40,408 bases of DNA from an uncultured Neisseriaceae bacterium. Lineage in GTDB: Bacteria > Pseudomonadota > Gammaproteobacteria > Burkholderiales > Neisseriaceae. Shown one piece after another: positions 18,538 to 27,483 of this stretch. Where the stretch lies: assembly GCA_946481965.1 (NCBI GenBank), contig CAMLPN010000017.1:1-40408 (forward strand). The letters are read 5' to 3'. Each line of letters opens with the position of its first letter. Within the stretch, counting starts at the first letter, position 1. A program made the position numbers and the translations under genes. The notes beneath the pieces were generated by a model. That model was not told the origin of the DNA. It was given only the letters and a program-made list of their open reading frames with translations, and made no database searches.

Positions 18538-18608
18538 GTAGGTAAACGCTTTACCAGACTTAGTTAAGCATGGTAATTTTAGCTATTCATTCGAGTAGAG
18601 TAGTTTCA

Positions 18609-19229
18609 ATGACTATTGATTCCGATAAAAAACGACTAAGACAGCAACTACGGCGCCAACGCAAAACCTTAAATCGATCCTATCGCGCCTGGGCAACCAG
18701 ACACATTAATCGTCTGCTGTATCCGCTTATTCGTCGACACAAACGCCTCGGCGTTTATTGGGCAACAGGAAGTGAACTAAGCTTAATGCCACTAATTATG
18801 ACTGCCCAGCAACGCGGTGCAGAAGTTTATTTACCTTATATCGAAACAAACCAGCGTCAACTGTGGTTCACCCCGTGTCCTCGCTTAAACAACCCTAGAA
18901 TAACGCAACGTTATTTGCGCCAACACAATCTACATGTTCGTAAACGCCAAATACCGCAGTTTGAGGGAGCAAAAATCCGCGCGCATTGGTTAAAGACATT
19001 GATTATTCCTTTAGTTGGTATTGATCATCAAGGCCATCGTCTTGGTCAGGGTGGGGGTTATTATGATGCAACCCTGTCTGTTCAGCATAAAGTTAAACCG
19101 CAAATGATCGCTGTCGGCTTCAGTTGTCAGCAGGTGAGGCAAATTCACACCGATCCGCATGATATCAATATACCGATTTTTGTTTGTGAACAAGGCTACC
19201 AATATTTTAATCAAAACCGGTCAGATTAA
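18609..19229 (+). CDS. 5-formyltetrahydrofolate cyclo-ligase (MTHFS/YgfA family)
   Basis: This enzyme uses ATP to convert 5-formyl-THF to 5,10-methenyl-THF, returning the only dead-end folate to the one-carbon pool. The protein shows an Arg/Lys-rich N-terminal helix (KKRLRQQLRRQRKTL), VYLPYIE in the middle, and LIIPLVGIDHQGHRLGQGGG followed by YYDATL, which is the ATP/folate-binding signature. I chose the ATG at 18609 (206 residues) because it leads straight into the first conserved helix; an ATG at 18570 would add 13 residues without a visible ribosome site. In many proteobacteria the 6S RNA gene lies just upstream of this gene. The short space here is taken by the divergent rpsB leader, and I see no 6S-like fold. 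Confidence 0.88.
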   Translation: MTIDSDKKRLRQQLRRQRKTLNRSYRAWATRHINRLLYPLIRRHKRLGVYWATGSELSLMPLIMTAQQRGAEVYLPYIETNQRQLWFTPCPRLNNPRITQRYLRQHNLHVRKRQIPQFEGAKIRAHWLKTLIIPLVGIDHQGHRLGQGGGYYDATLSVQHKVKPQMIAVGFSCQQVRQIHTDPHDINIPIFVCEQGYQYFNQNRSD

Positions 19230-20401
19230 ATTTATTTGTGCCGAATCAGGTATATTTAAATTTTGTCTATATATCATTATTGCTGAAATAAACTTCATTA
19301 GTTGTAATGAGTACGTAGATTCTAAATAAGGCAGTTTTGGAAAATAGTTACTTCACTAACCTACCCAATAAAAAACAATACCGACTTGACCAATATTTTA
19401 TCATGGGGTGATGAAAAACGTTATTGTTAAAGATATCTTTCTATATTCATTTTTCAATCTTAGACGAAGATAAAATCATATCCTATATTTAATGGACGTT
19501 TTATTATTAGCATGAAACATAATAATGGTGCCGTTTTTTTGTTTATTTAACCCTTCTAGGTAATCACTATTTCTTTTAATAAATTCCTGGAGCAAATTCT
19601 ACAAATGCTGTTATTTTATTAGACGTCATTACTTTTTTTCTATTTCTGTAGTATCAATAGTGTTATTTATTTTGCTAATTTTCCAATGATATAGAGATAC
19701 ACTTGCTAAAATTAATATCATAATCTTGAGTCTTATTTATCAAGTTAATGAATTTATATTAATTCATCATATAGTTTTTTAATGAGATTCCTTTTCTTAT
19801 TATTTTTTTCCTCAATAAAAATAAAATCATTTTTCATAATTTAAAGACTTCGAATATGCTCAGAAGCCAAATTTGCAGCTCCATCGTTAGTTAAAGTTTT
19901 TTGAATGTTTAAAACTTCCGAAATCCAATTCCTAACTTTACTTGACGAAAATGAGCTAATTTAGAAATCATTACTTTGTCATTAAAATAAACTAGATTTA
20001 AAATTTTTATCTTTAATTTCAAAATTAGCCCATTTCAATATTTACCAACTACTTTTTCCTACTTTATCTTATCAAATACATCCGCTGCTTCATGACTAAA
20101 TATGGCGTGTTGGTGTTTGTTGAAATCGATTAAGCAGCTCCCTTAGCAGCATCTGGATTCAATAAACTATGATCGACCTGCAATATGAAAATTATGATTT
20201 AGTTTATTTTATCTTCGTTTGTTAGAGGATTTTCTATCCAAATTATACTTTTTCATTAGTACTTTATTTATAAAATGGATCGGTTAAAACCTCTGAGATC
20301 AAACATGATTATGTTTAACAGATATTATATGGGTTTCTGAATCAGATGATTTTATTTCTGTGTAGCCGGCAATTTTTTACTTAATCTGCCTAACAATGCC
20401 G
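19230..20401. other. AT-rich gap with a decayed gene at its right end
   Basis: About 1.2 kb without an intact gene. From 19230 to 19840 I see only AT-rich sequence with no coding-like frame. The part from 19841 to 20190 holds minus-strand coding fragments listed separately as a pseudogene. Confidence 0.5.
19841..20190 (-). pseudogene. decayed gene of unknown family, several frameshifts and stops
   Basis: Three protein-like stretches follow one another on the minus strand in shifting frames. Near 20190-20138 one reads VDHSLLNPDAAKGAA and stops. A one-base shift at that point continues LIDFNKHQHAIFSHEAADVF up to a stop at 20059-20061. After a degraded middle, a third frame (19844-19960) reads VRNWISEVLNIQKTLTNDGA and then ANLASEHIRSL, ending at a stop at 19841-19843. 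The residue mix (Asn, Asp, His, Glu, Ala) is unlike translated AT-rich noise, and the frames abut, as expected of a recently broken gene. I do not recognise the family. Confidence 0.35.
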
Positions 20402-20447
20402 AAGTAGCCATAAATTTGAACTAAGTATTCCCATTTTATGGCTACTT
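20402..20447. repeat. inverted repeat with 13-bp arms near the end of the nitroreductase gene
   Basis: AAGTAGCCATAAA (20402-20414) and its exact reverse complement TTTATGGCTACTT (20435-20447) enclose 20 bases. It starts 18 bases beyond the stop of the minus-strand nitroreductase gene, where a terminator would sit, but no T run follows on that strand. It may stabilise the mRNA 3' end or be a degenerate terminator. Confidence 0.65.
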
Positions 20448-20465
20448 TAGCAACTCAGAGACGAA

Positions 20466-21110
20466 TTAAAGCTGAGTAAATAATTGCTCTTTTGGTAAAC
20501 GAGATTTTGGACGACTGGCATTACTGTCATCAACAGTACGATAACCAAGAGTCACGACCAAAACACTTTTCAGTCCTAACTGTTTTAGGCCAAGAAGCTC
20601 ATCCATTTTTTCTTTTTCAAATCCCTCCATAGGGGTGGAATCAACGCCGATAACAGTTGCGGCAAACAATAGTTGTCCTAGAACAATATAGAGTTGCTTA
20701 GATTCCCATTCATACTGTGCCTGCGGATTAGCACTATTATAATTCACAAAGAAACGTCTTCCCTGATCCCCCATCTGTTTTATTTCTTCTGTTTTAAAGC
20801 GACCATCTTTATCTTCCTGCGCTAATAAGTTTTGCAAATGTTGGTCGTCTAATGGAGATTTGACACAAAAGATGAGGGTATGGGAAGCATTAGCAACACG
20901 AGATTTATTTGGCTCCATAATTGCCGGCATTATTTTGTTTCGCGCCTGATCATTATCAATGATAAAAAAATGACCCGGTTGAGAATTTACTGATGAAGGA
21001 CTATTTCTGATTACTTCAAGCAATTGTTCCAGCTGTGAAGCTGGTATTTTTTTACTTTTATCATAGTGCTTAGTTGTATAGCGTTGTCTGGATAGGTCGA
21101 CTATATTCAT
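20466..21110 (-). CDS. nfsB: oxygen-insensitive NAD(P)H nitroreductase, NfsB type
   Basis: This FMN enzyme reduces nitro compounds and quinones by two-electron steps. The 214-residue protein aligns with E. coli NfsB along its length. YTTKHYDKSKKI matches the N-terminal FMN phosphate region, SPSSVNSQPGHF the FMN-contact loop, LLAQEDKDGRF and GRRFF the middle, DSTPMEGFEKEKMDELLGL the segment after the second flavin loop, and SRPKSRLP the C-terminal Lys/Arg site. In the loop, Gly replaces the Trp of the E. coli SQPWHF motif, which may change substrate preference. GGAG lies ahead of the ATG at 21110. It stands alone in AT-rich DNA; no regulator gene is adjacent. Confidence 0.9.
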   Translation of the reverse strand: MNIVDLSRQRYTTKHYDKSKKIPASQLEQLLEVIRNSPSSVNSQPGHFFIIDNDQARNKIMPAIMEPNKSRVANASHTLIFCVKSPLDDQHLQNLLAQEDKDGRFKTEEIKQMGDQGRRFFVNYNSANPQAQYEWESKQLYIVLGQLLFAATVIGVDSTPMEGFEKEKMDELLGLKQLGLKSVLVVTLGYRTVDDSNASRPKSRLPKEQLFTQL

Positions 21111-21315
21111 CCTGTTACTCCGGTGGTTAATAAATAGGTGATGTTACTGATGATGTACCTTTTTGCAAATTTTTTGCAAAAATTATTGAATTAGTATCAT
21201 TTTCGGATTAATGAAATTATAAACCTTACTTTTTAATAATTATTTATTTTAAGCTAGATTAGCTTATTGTTTGCGACTGTTGATAAGGAAAAATTTTATT
21301 TTCAGCAGATAATCA

Positions 21316-22260
21316 TTAGGTAGTTTTCATTTTGCGTTGACATTGATAACAATAAGCTTTAGTAGCAAATTTTTCTTTATATTTCTGACAATACTGTATT
21401 TCAGCTAGAGAAAGGGGTTTATCACAGCCAGGACAGGACGGTATGGTCACCGAATCCGGTTGAGGTGGTTGATGATTACTGCGAGCATTATCATTGGACA
21501 CAATATCATTCATGACAACACCATTATTATCAAGCGAATAGATTCCGAAATATTTATACCAGTCACGCAATGGTGCCGGTCGATGTAAATTACACAATTG
21601 CTCACCAAAATTTTGCAACGCTGCTGACGAGATTTTTTTTAATAGCGGTAATACGTTGAACTTGTTCGTGTAACTGGCTATAGCTGTTTTTATTTGTTCA
21701 TTTTTGATAATGCAATTTAAATCAGTAAGTCTGTTTTTCGGCCGTTGTATATGGGCTTCATTAGCGACCAGAATCAAGCTGTTAATACTAGGCTGTAATT
21801 TTATGCCCATACGCTTGGGCAAATTAATTTGTGTTTTAAGGATATTTTTTAAAATAGTAATATGACGTTTATTTTGTTGTAGTGGAGAAGGCATACCTTG
21901 AATTTTACCTTGATACTGATGGGAAAACTCGCCGAATTCATTAATAATTATGCTACCAGCTACTCTTTTGCTTTCACAGACAAATATTTGTAAACAACGG
22001 TTAACTAGCAAATGGTCAATCTGGGCTACCTGACGCCGGTCAACCAGACGCAGATCATGCAGAATAATCCAATCATGACTTTGACCAAAATAAAAATTGA
22101 GCTGATAAGCCGATTCTGCTTCACCCTTAATGCCAGAATAGAGACGATTAAGCCGTTTCTGGATTTGACAGCGGTTTGCTTCTGAAAGATCGCATCGACG
22201 CAATAGTTGCGTTAGTATGTCTATATCTCTTTTTTTACTGTCTACTTCTTTAATAATCAT
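21316..22260 (-). CDS. NERD-domain protein with C-terminal zinc ribbon
   Basis: NERD (nuclease-related domain) proteins share the restriction-endonuclease-like fold and are thought to act on DNA; cellular roles are mostly unknown. From the ATG at 22260 the protein has 314 residues. A helical N-terminus (1-45) precedes the NERD core: GEAESAYQLNF, then WIILHDLRL, AQIDHLLV (Asp82) and IFVCESKR (Glu96, Lys98), which match the D...ExK nuclease pattern. The C-terminus carries CPGC, then AYCYQCQRK, a probable zinc-binding knuckle pair. A TTG start at 22314 is open but less likely than the ATG. No helicase or other partner is adjacent, so it is an orphan. Function in repair or defence is speculation. 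Confidence 0.8.
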   Translation of the reverse strand: MIIKEVDSKKRDIDILTQLLRRCDLSEANRCQIQKRLNRLYSGIKGEAESAYQLNFYFGQSHDWIILHDLRLVDRRQVAQIDHLLVNRCLQIFVCESKRVAGSIIINEFGEFSHQYQGKIQGMPSPLQQNKRHITILKNILKTQINLPKRMGIKLQPSINSLILVANEAHIQRPKNRLTDLNCIIKNEQIKTAIASYTNKFNVLPLLKKISSAALQNFGEQLCNLHRPAPLRDWYKYFGIYSLDNNGVVMNDIVSNDNARSNHQPPQPDSVTIPSCPGCDKPLSLAEIQYCQKYKEKFATKAYCYQCQRKMKTT

Positions 22261-22925
22261 TATGCAGTAATTGTTATCATTAAATTGGTAGTTAAAATAT
22301 ATTGTGGCACGCAATTATGATGACACTTTGAACAATTACAATATTCTTTAAGTATCATATGTCTAATTCATATTAGCAATTTTACATTATTGTGTAAATA
22401 TATGTCATCAGACTAATTCATTAAATTAGAAACTTTGAATTGATAAAATTTGATTGAATTACCATGTTGATTTTTTTCTACATTTGCGCCTTCTTTCTAA
22501 CAAACATCAAAGATACCGATAGAAAATTTACCTATTTATCAATACAGTATAAGGTCAAATAATGAATAAGATTGATTTAATATTTTGTAATTATTCCCGT
22601 TAAAATCGATTAAATCTAATATTCGGTAAAACTGGATTATTCATGTCTATTAAGTATTGGTGAATTAAATTTATTTAACAGACATTTTAATGATACATTG
22701 TTTATTTATGTTTCAATTCTATTCTGCCCAATTTTTCATTATTTCAATTTTCTGTTTATAGTTTTACATCGCCAGATCCGCTTTTTATTTATATTTATTT
22801 GTTGAATTAGACCAAATAGACACACATAAAATTGATTTAAATCAATTTAATATTGGTATTTTTATAAATTAATATTAAGCAATCAGATTCTGTAAATTTG
22901 CTACTACATCATTATGTCGATATAC
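22261..22925. other. AT-rich non-coding gap upstream of the NERD gene
   Basis: Very AT-rich DNA between the NERD gene and the tRNA-Leu terminator. I found no coding-like frame, no strong hairpin and no repeat array. Promoter sequences for the NERD gene must lie here, but none stands out. Confidence 0.5.
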
Positions 22926-22961
22926 AAAAAGCTGCTATTACTGAGTAATAGCAGCTTTTTT
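22926..22961. terminator. bidirectional intrinsic terminator next to tRNA-Leu
   Basis: AAAAAGCTGCTATTAC-TGA-GTAATAGCAGCTTTTT is a perfect stem with a three-base loop, flanked by A and T runs so that it works on both strands. It ends six bases before the CCA end of tRNA-Leu and should terminate that minus-strand transcript. Confidence 0.9.
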
Positions 22962-22966
22962 GAATC

Positions 22967-23051
22967 TGGTGCCCAGGGACGGACTCGAACCGTCACACCT
23001 TGCGGCGGGGGATTTTGAGTCCCCTGCGTCTACCAATTTCGCCACCTGGGC
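22967..23051 (-). tRNA. tRNA-Leu, anticodon CAA
   Basis: Minus strand: the acceptor stem GCCCAGG pairs with CCTGGGC, followed by discriminator A and an encoded CCA. The anticodon arm is GGGGA-CTCAAAA-TCCCC, so the anticodon is CAA, reading UUG. There is a long variable arm (class II tRNA), as expected for leucine, and a T arm with GGTTCGAGTCC. The 85-base length is normal. A good promoter (23068-23095) and terminator (22926-22961) frame it as a single-gene unit. Confidence 0.96.
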
Positions 23052-23067
23052 TAGCGAAGAAGACGGC

Positions 23068-23095
23068 ATTATAACGGATTTTTGCTGGCTGTAAA
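23068..23095 (-). promoter_or_regulatory. sigma-70 promoter of tRNA-Leu
   Basis: On the minus strand TTTACA (-35) and a consensus TATAAT (-10) are spaced by 16 bases, and the -10 box ends 16 bases before the mature tRNA 5' end. This is what a strong stable-RNA promoter looks like. Confidence 0.75.
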
Positions 23096-23935
23096 GTATT
23101 TTTTTGCTATTTTGGTTTTTACCATGGCAAATTATAGGATTAATTTTATATTTAGTTTTTTAGTAATTAAAATGAGCTATTAGTATTTATAATTTAACTC
23201 ATTTTTTTAAGCCATAAAATTGAATTTATTTTATATATCATGTCTAAGTTTTCTTATTTGATATCTATAAACAATTTTTATTATTTATCTCTAGCCGACC
23301 ATAGCTAGATACCTTCTTCGAGCATGCTATCAATATGAGCGAAAATATGCTTGTACGGATATGATTTTAAAACCATATCTTTACAAGCTCAGCTAAAGGA
23401 AATTTTTCTACAATTCTAATTACTGAAAAAACAGTCTTATTAAATAAAAATCAAACTATTGCGATGATATTTGTCAATTCATTTAGTTAATCTATTCACT
23501 GGCCTGAGCTTGATTAAAATGCTAAAATCATATAATATTTGAAAAAACTAATACTATTTCTATTGCTTTTATTTAGTATGCTAATATCCAAATGAAATAC
23601 AGAAGTAATTGTAACCATTTTCTTAGCTATTTTTAACCTGTATTTAATTAGATTGACTATAGACAAAGTATCAAAAGAGGTGCTTAATTATAATATTAGG
23701 CTGTATAAAGTTGCGTCTGTAATATAGTTGTCTCTTTACTAAAAGATTATTTAATTAAGGTTATACTAGCGGTTATTTACAGACATAGAAAACCAAGTTA
23801 TCGTGTAAAAACTGCATAGCCAAAGTGCAATATAACTGGTTTATGCCTTAGAAAGTGTTGTTAAATTAAAATTACGACATAATACATTTATAAAATTATG
23901 CAAAAATATTTGCTATATCTTTATACTGATGAAAA
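23096..23935. other. AT-rich gap upstream of hisG, with one decayed coding fragment
   Basis: 840 bases without an intact gene. A minus-strand coding-like fragment lies at 23305-23388 and is listed separately. I found no T-box, histidine-codon leader peptide or attenuator ahead of hisG. Confidence 0.5.
23305..23388 (-). pseudogene. short decayed coding fragment, unknown
   Basis: Twenty-seven stop-free codons read KDMVLKSYPYKHIFAHIDSM and then LEEGI before a stop, after which LWSARDK continues in the same frame. The residues look like a protein C-terminus, in contrast to the surrounding noise, but there is no start or ribosome site. The short length leaves chance possible. Confidence 0.22.
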
Positions 23936-24601
23936 ATGAATGCACAATTAACTATTGCATTATCGAAAGGAAGAATTTACGAAGAGACTCTGCCGTTACT
24001 GGCAGCAGCGGGCATTCATGCAACTGAAGATCCAGATAAGTCACGTAAATTAATTATTAAAACAAATCACGACAATATCCGCCTTATTATTGTTCGTGCG
24101 ACTGACGTTCCTACCTATGTTCAATATGGCGCTGCAGATTTCGGTATTGCCGGCAAAGATGTGTTAATTGAACATAATGGTAAAGGTTTATATCAGCCAC
24201 TGGACTTACATATTGCTAATTGTCGAATGATGGTCGCTGTGCGCAAAGGTTTTAATTATTCGTCTGCTTCACAACCGGGTTGTCGATTACGTGTTGCTAC
24301 CAAATATCCTAATATTGCCGCAGAACATTTTGCCAACAAAGGTGTTCACATTGATCTGATTAAATTGTATGGTTCTATGGAACTGGCTCCGTTAGTGGGT
24401 CTTTGCGATGCTATTGTTGATTTGGTGTCCAGTGGCAATACTTTGAAAGCGAATAATCTGGAAGCTGTTGAACATATAATTGATATTTCTAGTCGTCTTG
24501 TGGTGAATAAAGCAGCATTAAAACTTAAATATGCCATCATGCAACCCATTATAGATATTTTTGCTAAATTAACTCATTTAAATTTGAATAATTTAATATA
24601 A
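23936..24601 (+). CDS. hisG: ATP phosphoribosyltransferase, short form HisG
   Basis: HisG joins ATP and PRPP in the first step of histidine synthesis. At 221 residues it is the short form (HisG-S), which lacks the C-terminal regulatory domain and needs the HisZ partner for activity and feedback control; hisZ is not in this window. Motifs include [17 protein letters not shown] at the N-terminus, [20 protein letters not shown] in the middle and the PRPP-binding segment [20 protein letters not shown]. The ATG at 23936 has only a weak ribosome site. The NYN gene starts 17 bases after the stop, so they are probably co-transcribed. Confidence 0.95.
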   Translation: MNAQLTIALSKGRIYEETLPLLAAAGIHATEDPDKSRKLIIKTNHDNIRLIIVRATDVPTYVQYGAADFGIAGKDVLIEHNGKGLYQPLDLHIANCRMMVAVRKGFNYSSASQPGCRLRVATKYPNIAAEHFANKGVHIDLIKLYGSMELAPLVGLCDAIVDLVSSGNTLKANNLEAVEHIIDISSRLVVNKAALKLKYAIMQPIIDIFAKLTHLNLNNLI

Positions 24602-24618
24602 CAACAGGAAACCTATTT

Positions 24619-26094
24619 ATGACTACAGAAAACTCAGCAAAGTTGGTGGTACTGATAGATGCTGATAATGCTTCAGCAAGTATTATCGAATCTTTATTGG
24701 AAGAAATTGCCAAATATGGTATTGCCAGTGTTAAACGTATTTATGGTGACTGGAGTACCGGTTTATCTAAATGGAAAGATGCATTACTGCCACATGCTAT
24801 CACTCCAGTACAACAATTTGCCTATACCAAAGGTAAAAATGCCACCGATATGGCAATGGTCATTGATGCGATGGATTTACTTTACAGTAATACCTTTGAC
24901 GGTTTTTGTATTGTATCCAGCGATAGTGATTTTACTCGCCTAGCCTCTCGTATTCGTGAAAGTGGTTTGACCGTATATGGTTTTGGTCAGAAAAAAACCC
25001 CAGAATCTTTCCGCAAAGCCTGTGATAAATTTATTTATACTGAAAATTTGCTTAGTCATACCGCGGTAGAAATCTGCGAAGATAAAGCGCAGGCTCCTAT
25101 TTTCCATACCAAACGTAAATCCGCCACTGAATTGAAACAGGATACGGCGTTGATGAATTTATTCCGCAATGCGGTTAAAGAACATGCCGATGATGAAGGT
25201 TGGACTTCTCTTGGCGTAGTGGGACAATATATCAATAAGGTTAATTCTGATTTTGATGCCCGCAATTATGGATATACAAAATTATCTTATTTGATTAATG
25301 CCATGGATATATTTGAAACACAAATGCATGGTAATCATTTATGGTTGCGTTTGAAAAAACGCAATAATGGTTTTATTAATAAACCAGAAAATAAATCCTT
25401 TACACCAATAGCAGAATCTGTTGACCAACATGACGACACCCCACTGGTCATTACTATTCCAGCAGTCACAACAGAGATGCCACAAGAAAAAATCAGTGTC
25501 ACCATTGAACCAGAAGAAAAGAAACCGGTACTGGTTCAGGTAGAAACTCAGGTAACTGATTACGGTAACAGCTATGATTACAATAAAGCTGGCCAAACCA
25601 AACGCGGTCGTGGTCGTCCACGTAAAACTACTTTCGATAGTATGAATAAACAACCAGAAAGCAGTCGTGGTCGTGGTCGTCCTGCCAAAAATAGTTTTAA
25701 CAGTACACGCGGTAATAAATCTAGTCGTTCTGGCGGTGAAATTTCCAGTCAACATCATTGGAATCGACTGGTACCCATGGTACAAAAAGCCATTGAACGC
25801 ACCTGTGATATTGAAGGCTGGGCAACAGTAAGTTCTGTAGCCCGTGAACTGGTTACCAGTGAAGGTGGCTTTAACGCCCGCGATTATGGTTTTGATAATG
25901 CGAACAATGCGATTACGGCTATTAACAATGAATGGATTGACAGTCGTAAAGCTGGGCGTGGTTTACGTGTACGTGTGGTTAAACCCTACGATGTCGAGGT
26001 AGATGGTAATACTATTCCTGCACACGAGCTGGCAGCCAAAACTCAGGTTCACACCACCGATGTGGACGACGATAACTTTGGTAACAGCATTTAA
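24619..26094 (+). CDS. NYN (LabA-like PIN) domain protein with two OST-HTH/LOTUS domains and AT-hooks
   Basis: NYN domains are PIN-like RNA nucleases; OST-HTH (LOTUS) domains bind RNA, notably G-quadruplex RNA in some family members. In this 491-residue protein the NYN domain (8-145) has the acidic residues Asp14 (VLIDADN), Asp77 (NATDMAM) and Asp102/Asp104 (SSDSDF), all as in active family members. OST-HTH 1 covers about 176-248. A disordered, charged linker holds two AT-hook-like motifs, RGRGRPRK (329-336) and RGRGRPAK (350-357). OST-HTH 2 covers about 381-456; the two copies share the pattern F-(D/N)-A-R-(N/D)-Y-G. AGGAAA precedes the ATG. It lies between hisG and hisD with small gaps (17 and 47 bases), so it is probably made with the histidine enzymes. 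Physiological role unknown. Confidence 0.88.
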   Translation: MTTENSAKLVVLIDADNASASIIESLLEEIAKYGIASVKRIYGDWSTGLSKWKDALLPHAITPVQQFAYTKGKNATDMAMVIDAMDLLYSNTFDGFCIVSSDSDFTRLASRIRESGLTVYGFGQKKTPESFRKACDKFIYTENLLSHTAVEICEDKAQAPIFHTKRKSATELKQDTALMNLFRNAVKEHADDEGWTSLGVVGQYINKVNSDFDARNYGYTKLSYLINAMDIFETQMHGNHLWLRLKKRNNGFINKPENKSFTPIAESVDQHDDTPLVITIPAVTTEMPQEKISVTIEPEEKKPVLVQVETQVTDYGNSYDYNKAGQTKRGRGRPRKTTFDSMNKQPESSRGRGRPAKNSFNSTRGNKSSRSGGEISSQHHWNRLVPMVQKAIERTCDIEGWATVSSVARELVTSEGGFNARDYGFDNANNAITAINNEWIDSRKAGRGLRVRVVKPYDVEVDGNTIPAHELAAKTQVHTTDVDDDNFGNSI

Positions 26095-26141
26095 TCTAAT
26101 TTTCTGGACGGGTGTAGTGCTTACACTCGCTGTACAACGGT

Positions 26142-27431
26142 ATGAGATATATTTCCAGTCGGGACGCTGATTTTCACGAACAATTGGAAGTTTTACAGGC
26201 ATTTGAAACGGCTCAGGATCCGCAAGTGGATGCAACCGTTGCCACAATTTGTGCCGATGTACAGCGACGTGGTGATGCGGCGGTAATTGAATATACCAAT
26301 CGGTTTGATCAGACTCAGGCTCAGACTATGAATGAGCTGATGCTGACTCAGGCTGATCTGGCTACGGCCTTTAATCGTTTACCTGCCCAGGTGCAAACAG
26401 CACTGACAAAAGCAGCGGCACGCATTAAAAGCTATCATCAACACCAGAAACAGGATTCTTGGAGTTATGTAGACGAAACCGGCACTTTATTAGGTCAGCA
26501 AATTACTGCTCTTGATCGAGTTGGTATTTATGTACCAGGCGGTAAAGCCGCATATCCTAGTTCAGTTATGATGAATGCGATCCCGGCACATGTTGCCGGA
26601 GTAGCTGAAATTATTATGGTTGTGCCCATGCCTCACGGCGAGCGCAACGATATTGTACTGGCAGCAGCCTATGTAGCTGGAGTGACTCAGATCTTCACGA
26701 TCGGTGGCGCACAGGCAATAGCTGCTCTGGCCTATGGCACTGAATCCATTCCGGCAGTCGACAAAATCACCGGACCGGGCAATGCCTATGTAGCTGCAGC
26801 CAAAAGGAAGGTTTTCGGTGTTGTCGGCATTGATATGGTTGCCGGTCCGAGTGAAATTTTGATTATTGCTGATGGCACTACACCGGCCAAATGGGTAGCC
26901 ATGGATTTATTTAGTCAGGCTGAACATGATGAGATTGCTCAGGCCATTCTGATCACTACGGATGCAGACTACGCACGCGAAGTTGAAAAGCAGATGCAAA
27001 ATTTACTGGCTGATATGCCAAGAAAAGCCATTATTGAGGCCTCTTTAAGTAATCGCGGTGCCATTATCCTAGTACAAAATTTGGATGAAGCCTGTCAGAT
27101 TGCCAATTTTTTGGCTCCAGAACATCTGGAATTATCAGTGGCACAAGCACAGTTATGGCAGCCAAAAATTCGTCATGCCGGTGCTATTTTTATGGGTTCT
27201 TATACCAGTGAAAGTCTGGGAGATTATTGTGCCGGCCCCAATCATGTTTTACCGACCAGTCGAACCGCACGTTTTGCTTCACCACTGGGTGTATATGATT
27301 TTCAAAAACGCAGTAGCCTGATTCAAGTATCTGCACAAGGTGCCGATGAGTTAGGGGAGATTGCCAGCATTCTGGCTCATGGTGAAGGTTTGACCGCGCA
27401 CGCACGTGCAGCAGAATTACGCATGAAATAA
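26142..27431 (+). CDS. hisD: histidinol dehydrogenase
   Basis: HisD oxidises histidinol to histidine in two NAD-dependent steps, the end of the pathway. The 429-residue zinc enzyme shows [43 protein letters not shown], the metal/substrate segment LFSQAEHDE, the catalytic pair Glu327-His328 in LAPEHLEL and the conserved GPNHVLPT near the C-terminus. It closes the hisG-NYN-hisD run and is followed at once by a terminator, so the other his genes lie elsewhere. No clear Shine-Dalgarno is visible before the ATG at 26142. Confidence 0.96.
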   Translation: MRYISSRDADFHEQLEVLQAFETAQDPQVDATVATICADVQRRGDAAVIEYTNRFDQTQAQTMNELMLTQADLATAFNRLPAQVQTALTKAAARIKSYHQHQKQDSWSYVDETGTLLGQQITALDRVGIYVPGGKAAYPSSVMMNAIPAHVAGVAEIIMVVPMPHGERNDIVLAAAYVAGVTQIFTIGGAQAIAALAYGTESIPAVDKITGPGNAYVAAAKRKVFGVVGIDMVAGPSEILIIADGTTPAKWVAMDLFSQAEHDEIAQAILITTDADYAREVEKQMQNLLADMPRKAIIEASLSNRGAIILVQNLDEACQIANFLAPEHLELSVAQAQLWQPKIRHAGAIFMGSYTSESLGDYCAGPNHVLPTSRTARFASPLGVYDFQKRSSLIQVSAQGADELGEIASILAHGEGLTAHARAAELRMK

Positions 27432-27448
27432 AAAAGATTGTGATTGTT

Positions 27449-27483
27449 AATGCCAATGCTATTAAAATGCATTGGCATTTTTA
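27449..27483 (+). terminator. intrinsic terminator after hisD
   Basis: AATGCCAATGC and GCATTGGCATT form an 11-bp perfect stem around a nine-base loop, followed by TTTTT with one A. It lies 17 bases after the hisD stop and ends the hisG-NYN-hisD transcript. Confidence 0.88.

Noticed and set aside
18434-18608. Possible 6S RNA gene upstream of the 5-formyl-THF cyclo-ligase gene
   Set aside because: The linkage is common in proteobacteria, but the space holds the divergent rpsB promoter and leader, and I could not trace the long closed-bubble hairpin of 6S RNA.
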